From the NCBI GenBank assembly GCA_018873225.1, contig JAEILZ010000006.1, positions 2,108,001 to 2,172,000 of the forward strand: a DNA stretch of 64,000 bases, given 5' to 3'. Position numbers and translations under genes: made by a program. The notes beneath the pieces are model-generated. The model was not told the DNA's origin. It did not search any database and was given only the letters and a program-made list of their open reading frames with translations. Below, in pieces: positions 37,513 to 48,360 of the stretch; position 1 is the first letter of the stretch; each line of letters starts with the position of its first letter. The stretch is from [Phialemoniopsis] sp. UDSM-2020. Lineage: Eukaryota > Ascomycota > Sordariomycetes > Thyridiales > Thyridiaceae.

Positions 37513-40500
37513 ATGGCCAGCGTAGCGAGCAGCGCCCCTGACCAGCGCCACCTGCGTCTGCTCGCCGCCGCCGCTCAGGCCAATGAGACCCGCGTCCGTG
37601 ACATTTTGGCCGAGGAGCAGTCGTGGACGGCCACGCCCAACGACCGCGATGCCCTCCGCAGCGCTCTCCAGCGCGTTGCGGCGCGCGGAAGCCTGGCGAT
37701 AGCACGTATTCTGCTCGCGCACGGCGCCGAGGTCAACCCGCGCCGCGAAGGTGAGATAGGCGCGCTCGTCAAGGCCGCCGAGGGCGGGCACGTCCAGGTA
37801 GTCGCCGAGCTCCTCGCGCGAGGGGCCAACCCGAACGGCACCAGCCGGAACGGGTCTCCTGTCTTGTTTGCCGTGTGCATGCGCGGCCACAATGCCATTG
37901 CCACCATGCTTCTGGACAGTGGGGCCGAGGTCGACGCCCGAGACAAGGAGGGCCGGACTCCGCTCCTGTTCCTCGCGGCCGAGAAGCCGGGAAAGTGGAC
38001 CTTTGACACGCTCAAAGTGCTGCTGGCCAACGGCGCCGACGTCGAGGCGCGAGACCACATCGAAAGGACGCCGCTGATCTGGGCGGCCACGCACGGCAAC
38101 ATCCGCCTCGTCGATGCGCTTCTCAAGGGCGAGCTTGGCAAGACTGCCGATATCCAGGCGGCGAACAATCGCGGCCGCACATCCTTACATTTGGCCGCCG
38201 AGGGTGATCATGAGGAGATGGTCGAGCTTCTACTGAATCATGGAGCTGATACCCGCACCAGGAGCGATGGTGGCTGGACGGCTCTTCACAATGCCGCCCA
38301 GAGTGGCCATATCGGTGTTGTGCGGCTTCTCCTCAATGCTCAAGCTAATGTCAACGCCGAGCTGTCGAACGGCATGACTCCACTGCATTGGGCTGCATTC
38401 AATGGGCACGAGGATGTTGTGAAGCTCCTCCTGACCAGGCCCGATGCTGACCTGACTATCAAGGACAGCTTCGACAGGACGCCCATGCTTTGTGCGGCGG
38501 AGACGTACAACAAGGATATTGTGCAGCTACTGTCCCCAGCTCGGGCAGGAGACAGACTGTCTACCGCGGCACAAAACGCTTGCAAGTCATTTGAGGCCAC
38601 CGTTGTCGACTTCGGACACTTTCAGCATGGCAGAAAACAACTCGTTTTCAAGCACTCGGTGCATGACCTGTTGTACGGCTGGGACCAGGAGAATGATAAG
38701 CCAAAGATCAACACTTGCACAAGTAACATCAAGTACCAACCAGCTTTCAGGTGGATACACTTACCTGCGAACAATGTGAGCTTTACACATTTTCCAAAGC
38801 TAGAGCTCCACCAACTAACAGCATATTACAGATTGCCTGGGTCGAGGTATGGTTCAACAATAGCTCCTTTCAAAACAATGATACTGACTATGAGTAGACA
38901 CTTCTTGCGAAACACTTTGTGGAAGGAGGGCACCGGGATATCGAAGCATTCAAAGCTTTGGAGAAGTGCTTTGATCAGGAACACCGTGGTCCCCTGGCCC
39001 ATGCTCACTTCATGCGGACATTCTCCCAACGTATAGCTGCCTCGCAAGGCGAGTCAAACGACAGAGAGGAACGGTCGCTGGCTTCGCTGCTAGAGGACCC
39101 ATCGGAGCTCAGCACGATATCAAGCCAGAATAGTGGTGCTATGACACCACGAACAAATCACAGCCATGGCCACGAAAACGATTCGCCGAAGCATGATACA
39201 AAGAAAAGCAAATCGGAACAGATCGCTGAAAGGCATCCAAAACGTTCCAAGCGAGCAAAAGGTCCGCCGGGAAACGCCCCTAAGTCGAAAGATAGCAAAA
39301 CAGGGAATAAGGGCCCTATTCAATTCGCCTGGGATACCAACATTAGCAAGCTTTCATCGTCGAATGGGAAGCTTGTTCTGTTTGTAAGTTACCCAATTGT
39401 ATTGCTCTAAAATGTGTCGCTGACGAGCCATAGATGCCCTTCCTGCACTTTGAGACAGATGAGCGGCGCGCTAGGATGAGCAACGCGATCAAGAGCGTTC
39501 GTGCCGGCGACAATCTGCCGGATACCGCGACTCGAGATTTGCTTCTCATCGATGCATATCTGAATAACTCGCCGCCTTTGCATCCACGTAGGACTTTGGA
39601 CCAGTTCTTCTACCATGGTATAGACACAACAGCGAGAGACCGAGACCAAGTTGTGTACCGTTTCTGCAAGAGACTTCACGTCGAGCCCAAGATCTACATG
39701 GTAGATCAACTCTGGTTATGGGTTTTGGGACGAGGTAAGTCAGGCCGAGCTTCATCAAACTTAACATTGCTAACCCTTCATCTAGACTTGATCATTACTT
39801 GCTTTCCGCAACGCTGGGACCAGCCTAGGCAAGACCCCTTGAATGTCTTGGACGGTATCATCGAGGAGACAAACGCCAAGACTAGGCCACCCATGCAATC
39901 CGTATACGACCTGGCTATGCTGATCACTAATCGATGCTCCGGCATGTTCGATCGCCACCGCTTGGACGACCAGGACTACCAGTTTCTAGACATGTTTGAG
40001 AGCTCGATTGGCCATGTAACAAATAGGGAGAGCCAACTCTTCTCGCGGTTCAATAGAGCCTCTGACCTCTCGGCTCAGTGGCTGCATCACAATCGACGGC
40101 ATCGAAGACGCGCGTCAAGGCAGCTCTCCCGCGACACAGGTGGCAAGATCAAGGAGCAGGACCCTCTCGTGCTTGACGCACTTCTTGACATTGGCATAGA
40201 AACGGCCCTTTTGGCAGAGATTAAGGATATTCGAGACGAACTCAACATCATCGCCGTTATTCTCGACTCGCAGAATTCTATCTTGCAAGAGTTTGAGGGT
40301 CAGATAGTTGAGGAGCTGAGGACAGAGGGGAGCACGCGCAAGGTTGTCGATGCTGTTGCTGCGGAGATCCGCAAGCGGTCGCGCGAACAGAAGCGGCTCC
40401 TAGAAGTCCACCGCAAGGATGTCGAGCGGATGGACAGGCAGGCTGAGAGCATCTACATGAGCTTGACCCATCTACTTGACCTGAAGCAGAAACACTCCAA

Positions 40501-41164
40501 CGCATTGGAAGCACGCTTCGCCCGCGATCAAGCCGAGATCGCGGCACGGCAGGGCCAGACTATCATGGTTTTCACCATTGTTACCATCATATTCCTGCCC
40601 ATGTCTTTCATCGCCGCTTTCTTCGCCATCAACTTTGAAGAGTGGGAGGATGGAAAGCTGACGCTGCCATATGTTTCCAAGTACATGTTCGGCATCGGCC
40701 TCGGAATATCTATCCCGCTTGTGGCAATGGCGTTTACGGTCAATGACATTGCCGATGCAGTGCGTGGTGTCTTTATTGGCATCAGAGACGTCTTGTTCCG
40801 GAGAGACGAGACACACAGGCGGCGGACAGTTGATGACGCGCTTCTCTTACCCGAGGAACCATCTCGTCCTAAACTCGAAGGATATCCTTCCTCTAGGGGT
40901 AGGCCCTCACTTGGAGACGATGCTTATTCTGGGAGAGTCAGGGCACGTCAGGGCGGATATTTAGGGAGGGGGGTGAGTTACGAAAAGCGCTACGAAGGCG
41001 TCGGTTCGCTTCCCTCGCCTACACGGGCCCCAGGAGCGAGGAAGTTTAGCTTGGGTAGTGGCAACGCAGTGTCTTGGATGAGGCCCAGCTACGACAGGAG
41101 TAAGCGAAGGAGTGATGACTTGGAGCGCGGAGGGGAAGCTACTGGTAGTCGATCGCCAGTGTGA
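37513..41164 (+). CDS. Ankyrin-repeat / CorA-like fusion protein, five exons
   Basis: Exons 37513-38775, 38832-38846, 38898-39383, 39434-39734 and 39786-41164 give 1147 aa. Residues about 20-350 are ankyrin repeats, with consensus units such as GRTSLHLAAEGDHEEMVELLL and GMTPLHWAAFNGHEDVVKLLL. A linker with the WIHLPANN...WVE motif spans the 15-nt exon. A Ser/Lys/His-rich disordered part follows. From about residue 600 comes a helical region, FYHGIDTT, QLWLWVLGR and a long coiled coil (RSREQKRLLEVHRKDVERMDRQ). The end is two membrane spans near residues 949-972 and 987-1008, the CorA arrangement. CorA's GMN signature is absent: after the first span it reads FAINFEEW. It is probably a membrane sensor or channel-like protein rather than a proven Mg2+ transporter. 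An in-frame 51-nt intron (39735-39785) could be read through. Confidence 0.8.
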
Positions 41165-41314
41165 TTGTATGTGGATAAATTAAATAGCTGCATGATACCC
41201 CTGCCTCTTTTGAATCCCTTCAGTGCTTCTTAGCCTCTCCCTGAGCTCCACGTTGAGGTGAGTTTCCTTGCAAGTCTCTCGAGCTGAAGCTGCCCTTCGA
41301 TATCACGCATTTAC

Positions 41315-43148
41315 TCAGATGATATAGCGGAAGTTGACATGCAGATCCTGCACATCCTCCAGACTCTTACCCTCGTGTGGGTGTGCTTCGCCTCGAGCCA
41401 TGCAATCGGCCAACTCGGCCTCGCGACGAGCATTCGCCCGGCGCATCCACCACATGAGCGCAATGCAGTCCAATACGCCCAGCGCCAGCAGGCCCAGCAT
41501 CACACCGTGGCCCTTGAAGTAGCGCGGTGGCGTGTTGTAAATCCTGGTGGCCATGATGGACAGGCACTGGCCGACGATCTCGGCCATGGCCCACGTCGTG
41601 GCTCGCTTCGTGAAGCCGCCAATGTTGGTGCCGCACCAAGCCGCCAACAGCGTGACCGAGGGGTAGACGCCAGCGGCAAGGAGGCACAAGGCGGCCATCT
41701 TGCCCGCTGTGGGCGCCTCCGTCATGATAACGATCAGGCCGATTGCAGCCGTTGATAAGCAGAAAGCCAAGGGAATGCCTTTCTTGTTGAAGCGATCGGC
41801 AGCATGGTTGATGACCAGGATGGAAACGAAGGCGACGGCATAAGGGATGACGCTGAAGAGCTGTGCGTCGACTAGTATTACGGCATTAGCAACTCAACTC
41901 ACTGATCAGCCGCGCATTCAACCCGCAAAGGAGTGCTGACCTTGTGAATATCCTAACTCTCGCACAAATGTTGGAAGGAAGACGCCAATCGTTGCGATGC
42001 CGGAAGCCACGCCTCCGTTGAGCAAGGCGAAGCCCCATGAAAGTGGACTGGTCAGGGCGATGAGGACCTGACGCAACTCGACTTTGGCTCCCATGGTATT
42101 GAAAGAGGCAGTCCTTTCGCAGGCAACGTCAATCTCTTCCTTGGTAAAAAGCCAGTGCTTGCCGCCCCTCTCGCGGAGTTTGTCAGGAAAACGGGGCAGC
42201 AGGACGAAGAATAAGAGGCCAACGAAGATTCCAATGCAGCCCTCAATGATTAAAAGCCATCGCCAGGACTCTCGACCTGACACAGCGAAGCTGAGCCTGG
42301 AGTTCTTCTCAATGCCGTAAGCGATGAGGCCGCCGAAAGCCCCAGAGATAGTAGCGGCGGAGTAGACAATCGCTATAAGAACATGCCGTTAGCCAGTGCG
42401 GTATGAGCGAATAGGGATCAAATAGGAAACGGTACCTGAAATTCCAGCTACCTCATCGCGACGGAACCAGAGAGATGTGTACACTGTCATGCCTTGAATA
42501 AAGGACTGAGCGAAACCAACCAGAATCCTCAGGCCAAGCATGACACCGTAGTTCTGAGCAGCTGCCATGCACGCCACGAAAAGACCGAACAAAGTGCATG
42601 CGGTGCCAACAATGTAGTGCGGCGAAATCTTACGTTGGATGATGTTTGCTGGGAGCATACAGATCACATATCCGACGTCTGGTACAAGTTTCCAATAGAG
42701 TCAGTTATTGTTTAATATCGGGGTGGGATCTGGGAAGCAACGTACAGAACATGGAGAGGACGTTGGCATAATCATTGCTTGCGATATGTAGGTTCTTCGC
42801 CATCCCCATGACAGATGCGTTACCAATACTGTTGCGATCCTGCGATGCGATTTAGTGTGTGTTCAACTACCTCAGATAGCAGTGACAGATATCTACCAAG
42901 TAGGCGGCCAAGTACATCAGCGCCGACAAAGTTGCAATTAGGGAACGAGCTTTCAGGAGTAGTCTTTTCTCAACAGGGGACTTCTCGGTAACGCCCGTGG
43001 CGTAGTCTCCCTGATAAGCTGTGGCTGGAGGCTTCTCGGACTCATATCGTGTTTCTGCTGCCTGGACCTCTTCGATATCAGAGTCCTTCATCGTGCTGAC
43101 TTTTCTTGCGCTGTGGAACAGAGGAGGTTGGGCGTAACTCGTAGACAT
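41315..43148 (-). CDS. MFS transporter, Dal5/allantoate permease (ACS) type, five exons
   Basis: Minus-strand exons 43148-42897, 42839-42746, 42678-42436, 42372-41941 and 41871-41315 give 525 aa. The hydrophilic N-terminus is followed by the first span and a DRNSIGNASVMGM motif (the D-R/N-x-N-A pattern of the anion:cation symporter family), then the second span. LGLRILVGFAQSFIQG is the G-R-x-x-x-G-x-x-x-x motif of span 4. A short loop with FPD follows, and the second half has IPYAVAF and AAWCGTNIGGFTKRA. These carriers import organic anions such as allantoate, nicotinate or other carboxylates at the plasma membrane. It shares a 504-bp divergent promoter with an MmgE/PrpD enzyme, so it probably moves that enzyme's substrate or product. 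Confidence 0.85.
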
Positions 43149-43652
43149 TCGCCATTGCAATTATCGGGAAGCTATCAAGTTACTTATGCTGAATCTAGGA
43201 AACCTGCCAAGCCCGGGGGCGATCAAAGGCTCTTCTGGCTTTACCCAGTCAGGAGTCTGGGGATTGCTCCGGGGAAACCTGGGGAAGCCAACTTCCCCGC
43301 GCCTTAGCCTTTTGGAGATTCGGGGATGCTTGTCTCGCCGCCTTTTGCCGATGTCGCCGGGCCGTGTGGGGTTGTGAGTTCGCCGAGTTCTCTAGGTCTT
43401 GCCGATGCACTTTTAAACTTTGTTCTCCTAAGAGAGTGGGCTGTTATGGCCTGAATGGCCGAATCGGTACCGAGCGTGGGTTCTCACCAACTCGAGATGG
43501 GCCAAACAATCCCAATGAAAAGCCGCCAATATCACCCACATTATACGATGAAAATGATGTATCAATGGTGACGAAAAGTCTCAAATTGTTTTTCACTTTA
43601 ACTCATCAAGCTGACATCATCTCAAGGAAGCTGATCAACCAACCAGAGCAAG
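43149..43652. other. Divergent promoter shared by MFS carrier and MmgE/PrpD gene
   Basis: No gene. A GGATTCGG/CTTGTCTCG region and direct CCGA-type triplets occur, but no clear Zn2Cys6 dyad was assigned by eye. Confidence 0.5.
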
Positions 43653-45137
43653 ATGTCTGATCCAGCTGGTCTAGACGGGCCAACCGCCAAGCTTTGCCAT
43701 TGGATCTCAACGGTGCAACTCGCTGACGTCCCGCCAGAGCTCCTGACCCGGGCCAAATACCTCATGCTCGACGGGCTCGCTTGCGCTCTTGTCGGCGCTC
43801 ACCTCCCCTGGTCCGAGAAGGCCGCAACTGCACTGCTAGATCTCGAGCCCAGCGGGCCCTATGGCACAGCGACTCTCTTCGGTTGGGACCGCAAGGTCAC
43901 GCCAATCACTGCCGCTCTGCTCAATGGCACCTTCATCCAGGGCTTCGAGATAGACGACTGGCACCGGGACGCACCGCTGCACTCAAACTCTATTCTGTTA
44001 CCAGCTCTGCTCGCTGCGGCAGAGCATGTCAGTGGTTCTCGACTGCCTGGTGATGGTGGAGCGCCACAGACCCTATTTTCGGGATCAGACCTTCTTCTTG
44101 CCTACATAGTCGGCTGCGAGGTCGGTCCACGCGTCGGGCTCGGCCTATGGGGCGCAGATGTGCTCTCGCATGGCTGGCACTCCGGCGCCATCTTCGGACC
44201 CTCAGCCGCTGCTGCTGCCGTGAGCAAGCTCCTGGGGCTCTCAGCCGAGGCTGTCGAAGATGCTCTGGGCATAGCATGTACACAAGCAGGCGGTCTCATG
44301 TCTGCGCAGTTTGAAAGCGAGGTCAAGCGCATGCAGCACGGCTTCGCCGCCCGCAACGGACTCCTCGGGGCCATGCTGGCAAGAGGTGGATACGTCGGAA
44401 TCAAAAAGGTGTACGAGCGTGAGTATGGTGGATTCTTCGCCATGTTCAGCTCTGGGAACGGAAAGGAGCCACAGTACAAGACCGAAGAAGTGTGCAAGGC
44501 TCTGGGGGAGAAGTGGCAGACGGAAGGCGTGCTGGTCAAGCCTTATGCAGCCATGGCCGGGACGCACTGTACAGTTGATTGCATGGCGGCCCTCCGCAGG
44601 GACCATCCGGAGCGAACTCGACAGTTTGACAATATTGAGAGCATCACGATTGAGATGAGCGAGCCTGCTTTCCACCACGGCGGTTGGAAGGCGGTTAGGC
44701 CACTCACGGCGACAGGTGCGCAGATGAGTAATGCGTACATTGGGGCTACGTATCTGGTAGACGAGCAAGTGACACCTGCGGAGTTCAGAGCCGACAAGCT
44801 TGATCGAGACGAGATCTGGCGGCTTGTGGATGCCACCAGCTGCGAGGTTAACGAAAAGTATGCCTCGACTGGCGTGGGGAAAGCCACCCAGAGGGTCACC
44901 ATCTCTTTCAAAGACGGCTCTACCCCGATATCTCATGAGGAGCTGGCTCCGAAGGGGATTCTACCACCATTAACGAACCAAGAGATTCTGGACAAGTGGA
45001 GGCTTATCACAAAAGGTGTGATAGAAGAGGAGAGAAGAGGTCGGATCGAACAATTTGTCTTGCAATTGAACGAAGGCACTGATGTATCTGCTTTGAGCTT
45101 CCTGATGTCTGGTGTAACTGATAACCCCATAGCTTAG
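43653..45137 (+). CDS. MmgE/PrpD family protein (2-methylcitrate dehydratase / cis-aconitate decarboxylase type)
   Basis: A single exon of 494 aa, the usual family length. The N-terminal helical part includes LMLDGLACALVGAH and the active-site region GTFIQGFEIDDWHRDAPLHSNS, with the Asp and His pairs expected. Next come GCEVGPRVGLGLWGADVLSHGWH and FGPSAAAAAVSKLLGLS, then the lid region with KPYAAMAGTHCTVDC. The C-terminal half has VTISFKDGS. Members dehydrate 2-methylcitrate, decarboxylate cis-aconitate to itaconate, or act on related tricarboxylates. Which one cannot be settled by eye. It faces a Dal5-type carrier across a shared promoter and a Zn2Cys6 regulator at its 3' side, which suggests an inducible organic-acid pathway. 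Confidence 0.85.
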   Translation: MSDPAGLDGPTAKLCHWISTVQLADVPPELLTRAKYLMLDGLACALVGAHLPWSEKAATALLDLEPSGPYGTATLFGWDRKVTPITAALLNGTFIQGFEIDDWHRDAPLHSNSILLPALLAAAEHVSGSRLPGDGGAPQTLFSGSDLLLAYIVGCEVGPRVGLGLWGADVLSHGWHSGAIFGPSAAAAAVSKLLGLSAEAVEDALGIACTQAGGLMSAQFESEVKRMQHGFAARNGLLGAMLARGGYVGIKKVYEREYGGFFAMFSSGNGKEPQYKTEEVCKALGEKWQTEGVLVKPYAAMAGTHCTVDCMAALRRDHPERTRQFDNIESITIEMSEPAFHHGGWKAVRPLTATGAQMSNAYIGATYLVDEQVTPAEFRADKLDRDEIWRLVDATSCEVNEKYASTGVGKATQRVTISFKDGSTPISHEELAPKGILPPLTNQEILDKWRLITKGVIEEERRGRIEQFVLQLNEGTDVSALSFLMSGVTDNPIA

Positions 45138-45202
45138 AGAGTGCTTAATTCTTGTATTGGTAATGACATTCAGCTGAAGTATAGTTAAGTCAAGGCCACA
45201 GC

Positions 45203-47297
45203 CTAATCAGCTCCTTCATTCACACTATTTAGAGGAAAATCCGGAAAGTCCATGCTTCCAATCCAGTCAAAATCAGGGAACGGACCGCACGCGAGGCTTG
45301 AGGTTGGCTGAGCGTCGTTGACAAGTGGTGGTGACTGTGGTAGTATTGTCGCAGATTCGGCATCTTGGTTCGCAGGTGTCGAATTTCCTAACATTCATGT
45401 CAATACACAACCTCTCCTATCACCTCGTCATACCATCTTGGAGTGACTTACCGTCATCATCTAGATTGTCGGCATATGGACTGGGTTGACCTGCAAACTC
45501 TTCACGCCACCACCAAAGCATGTCGAACACCGGACTCATCGACAGTCTGCTTCGTATCCGTATCACCAGGCCGTCGACTTCACCACTAGGCAGCCGATAG
45601 ATGTGCTTGCTATTCCACAACTGGCCCATGATCACCACCGCTCTGGCGCTCACACTTGTCGGATCGATAGATCCTCGTTGGCAGAGGAATATGCTAGAAA
45701 AGAAGGCCTTCTCCCCGCGCGCTGAGTTGACATGGGCTGCCAGCTTACTCCGATGTATCTTGAGTATCGAGCTAGCCGCTAAGAAAACGCCTTTACTAAT
45801 AAAGGCCGGACAAGTCTTTGCCAAGCCCCTCGACTGATCTTCTTCCACCAAAAGCTCGATCATGTGACAGCAGGCATTGTGCAGCCGGATGAGGCCACCA
45901 TGGTCCGGCTGAGGTCTTTCGAGGAAATGTAAGGCCAAAAGGTAGACTCGGTAGCTGGCTAAATACATGGCGTCTGCTTATTGTGAGCTTATGATCTGGG
46001 TGGAACTGGGTTGAGAGGGAATCTTGCTTGTCTTCGAAAGCTCCTGGGAGTCATATTCAAGAAATTGGGCGTCATAAAGTCTGAGAAACGGAGTTATGTC
46101 GTCATGGACAGCCCCTGCCGTCATCTGCACTGCCCTTGCTACCGCTGCCATAGCCGCCATGAGTGTTTCTTGCATTTGCCAGCGAATTTGCAGGTCGCTG
46201 GGGTATCGCACGCGGGTATCTGTGCCCATTCGTGGGATGCTGGACGTGTCGATGGATATCAAGGGCAAGATACCCTCCCGTAGGCTCGTACTAATCGATG
46301 TCGATGTCAGTAGAAATTGCTCATACTTGGTCGAGTGCATACACACAGTTGATGAGTTATCAGGCAATACGCCCACAACTGACTCCTGAACGATGCCTTG
46401 GCTATGTGTTCGCTATCACTCGGCAGCCTGGTCCTGGAAAAGTCTTGCCCACTACCGATCACATGGAGGCCGAGCTGCATAGCGAGATGAATAGCTGATC
46501 CACTGAGCACATGGCTAATGTCCCTGTACATAGTAGACATTGGTACCGGCCAGTGACATAGAACGAGAAGACCTTGGAGACATTCGATGGGGTTTTGCCC
46601 AGTCTCGAGACAGGCAAATCCTCGAGAGGTCATTAGAGGAGTTAGGTGGCTGCAGATATCGGGATTGGCAGTGTAATCTCGGCTCCCCGTGAACACGATA
46701 ACCCAGAAGAGGAATGTAGAGCGATCATAGCAGTCATTAGGTGACATTTGCTTCTCAAAAACGGGAAATAGGGGTGAATAGTCTCGGTAGAAGCTGCAGA
46801 CACGCTTAGTCGGGGTCCCTGATGAGGACGGTGGAGGGGAAATATACATCTCAAAGCAGTCCCAAATATGTGCCCCGTCGATAAGGGTTGAGGATGAACA
46901 ACGAGAAAGACAGGCATCGCGGTCGATGCCAAGATTTGGAAGCTCACCGGCATCGTTTGGAGACGGGTCTTGGAATATAGGGCTGTAAGATGGAAGAACG
47001 GATGCTCCTCTGAAAGCTTGCCTCGATGGACTGGCGACATCCTCGAGAGTGAGACTCACACCCTGGAGTGCTGCTAGTTGAGTCTCTATCTGCGACTTGG
47101 TCTGGGATTTGCGGCGGCTAGGGGCAAGGACGCAAGCCAAGCCAAATCGGCGACATCTCGAGCATACCGCTGGTGGCTCGCCATCACATCGCACCTGGAC
47201 ATAATTTGTCAGCACGGGCAACTTGTCACGCGTTGGACTGTATGACCTTTTGCACACGGCATTCCCTGCAAGCTTTTCTCCTCCTCTCTGGAGCCAT
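45203..47297 (-). CDS. Zn2Cys6 fungal transcription factor, five exons
   Basis: Minus-strand exons 47297-47247, 47194-46347, 46290-46007, 45958-45452 and 45387-45203 give 624 aa. The short first exon provides ACRECRVQK and the second continues VRCDGEPPAVCSRC...C, restoring C-x2-C-x6-C-x7-C-x2-C-x6-C, the Gal4-type zinc cluster; without exon 1 the domain is broken. The middle is the fungal-specific MHR region, for example LFPVFEKQ, FLFWVIVFTGSRDY and HLAMQLGLHVIG, with SFRSQLWAYCLITHQ at the third exon boundary. The end is acidic and aromatic (FPDFDWIGSMDFPDFPL), a likely activation tail. The join between exons 3 and 4 (48-nt intron, donor GTTCCA) is the weakest. Its stop is 65 bp from that of the MmgE/PrpD gene, so it probably controls that gene and its divergent carrier. 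Confidence 0.8.
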
Positions 47298-48360
47298 TGT
47301 CGAGGTTGGCTGGGGTCCGGAAGGGGGCCCCGAGGTGGTTGTGCCTGTGCTGATGTACTTCAACTCGTTCATACTCTGCCTATGATAGAGGCTTGTTCAG
47401 GTGAGGTCAGACCGCGGCCAAGGGATGCCGTCTCCACTTCTGTCGACCCCATATCTTGGCCTTTCTTCGAAAGGCCCACTCCGTAGGGACGAGCTCCTTG
47501 TTAAATCCGACAAGCATGTGCGAGTTCGAGAAGAATGTGGCGTGCATACTACTGAGATGGCACAATACCTAACACAAGGCCATCTCGTGAGACGTTGTAA
47601 AGGCCTGAACCAAAGGACACATTCGATCTATTTCAGCGATTACCATCAATTGAAAGACATGTTTAGGAAAAGAGCTCAAGCTTGAGACTCAGTCTTTAGG
47701 TTGGTATTCTCTTATAAGTTATCGAGTCCAGCTTAAACAGTCTGTCTGCCTTTTCTATATTGATTTTCTGTTGAGTGATAATGCGGATCACCACATCAAG
47801 TGGTTTACACAGGCTGATATGGCGCGGAATGAGGAGTGCACAGCACAGGTGAGGGGCTCGGCTCTTTCGCCGCACTTGGCCGATGTTGGCCGGTGCTATG
47901 AAGACACAAGTTGAGGCTTACTCTGCACAGGGCACCACATCCTGTAGATAGATCGTCGGTCTGAAAACTAGCCAAACACATGCACTACTGCCGACCAAGA
48001 TACCGGTACTGACACTGTCCTTTCATGTGTAAGACCTATACAAGGACCAGGAGCAAGGAAGTTGAGCGTTGACATATTCAATGACTAGACTGCTGATTTG
48101 AGAGGATGACTTTGCTAAAGAAGACGAAGCCAATTGCTGCACAATGTCCCCTGCTAAAAAAACGGTGCGAGATCCTAGGTCGGGCTCTAACCTGGTCGAG
48201 CTGAACATCCAGGCAGTGCTTGGGGGCTATGCACGCCCACGGAGGTATGATTCGCCGACCACGGCTGCAGCCTCAAAAGACGATGTCAGCGATAGCATCA
48301 CGCTTGAAAACACACCATGAAGTTCATTTCGTGGGCTTCCGCCCGATCCCGTGAGTAAGA
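47298..48360. other. Intergenic region, about 1.1 kb
   Basis: No supported gene. Holds the promoters of a minus-strand regulator and a plus-strand HET gene. Confidence 0.5.
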
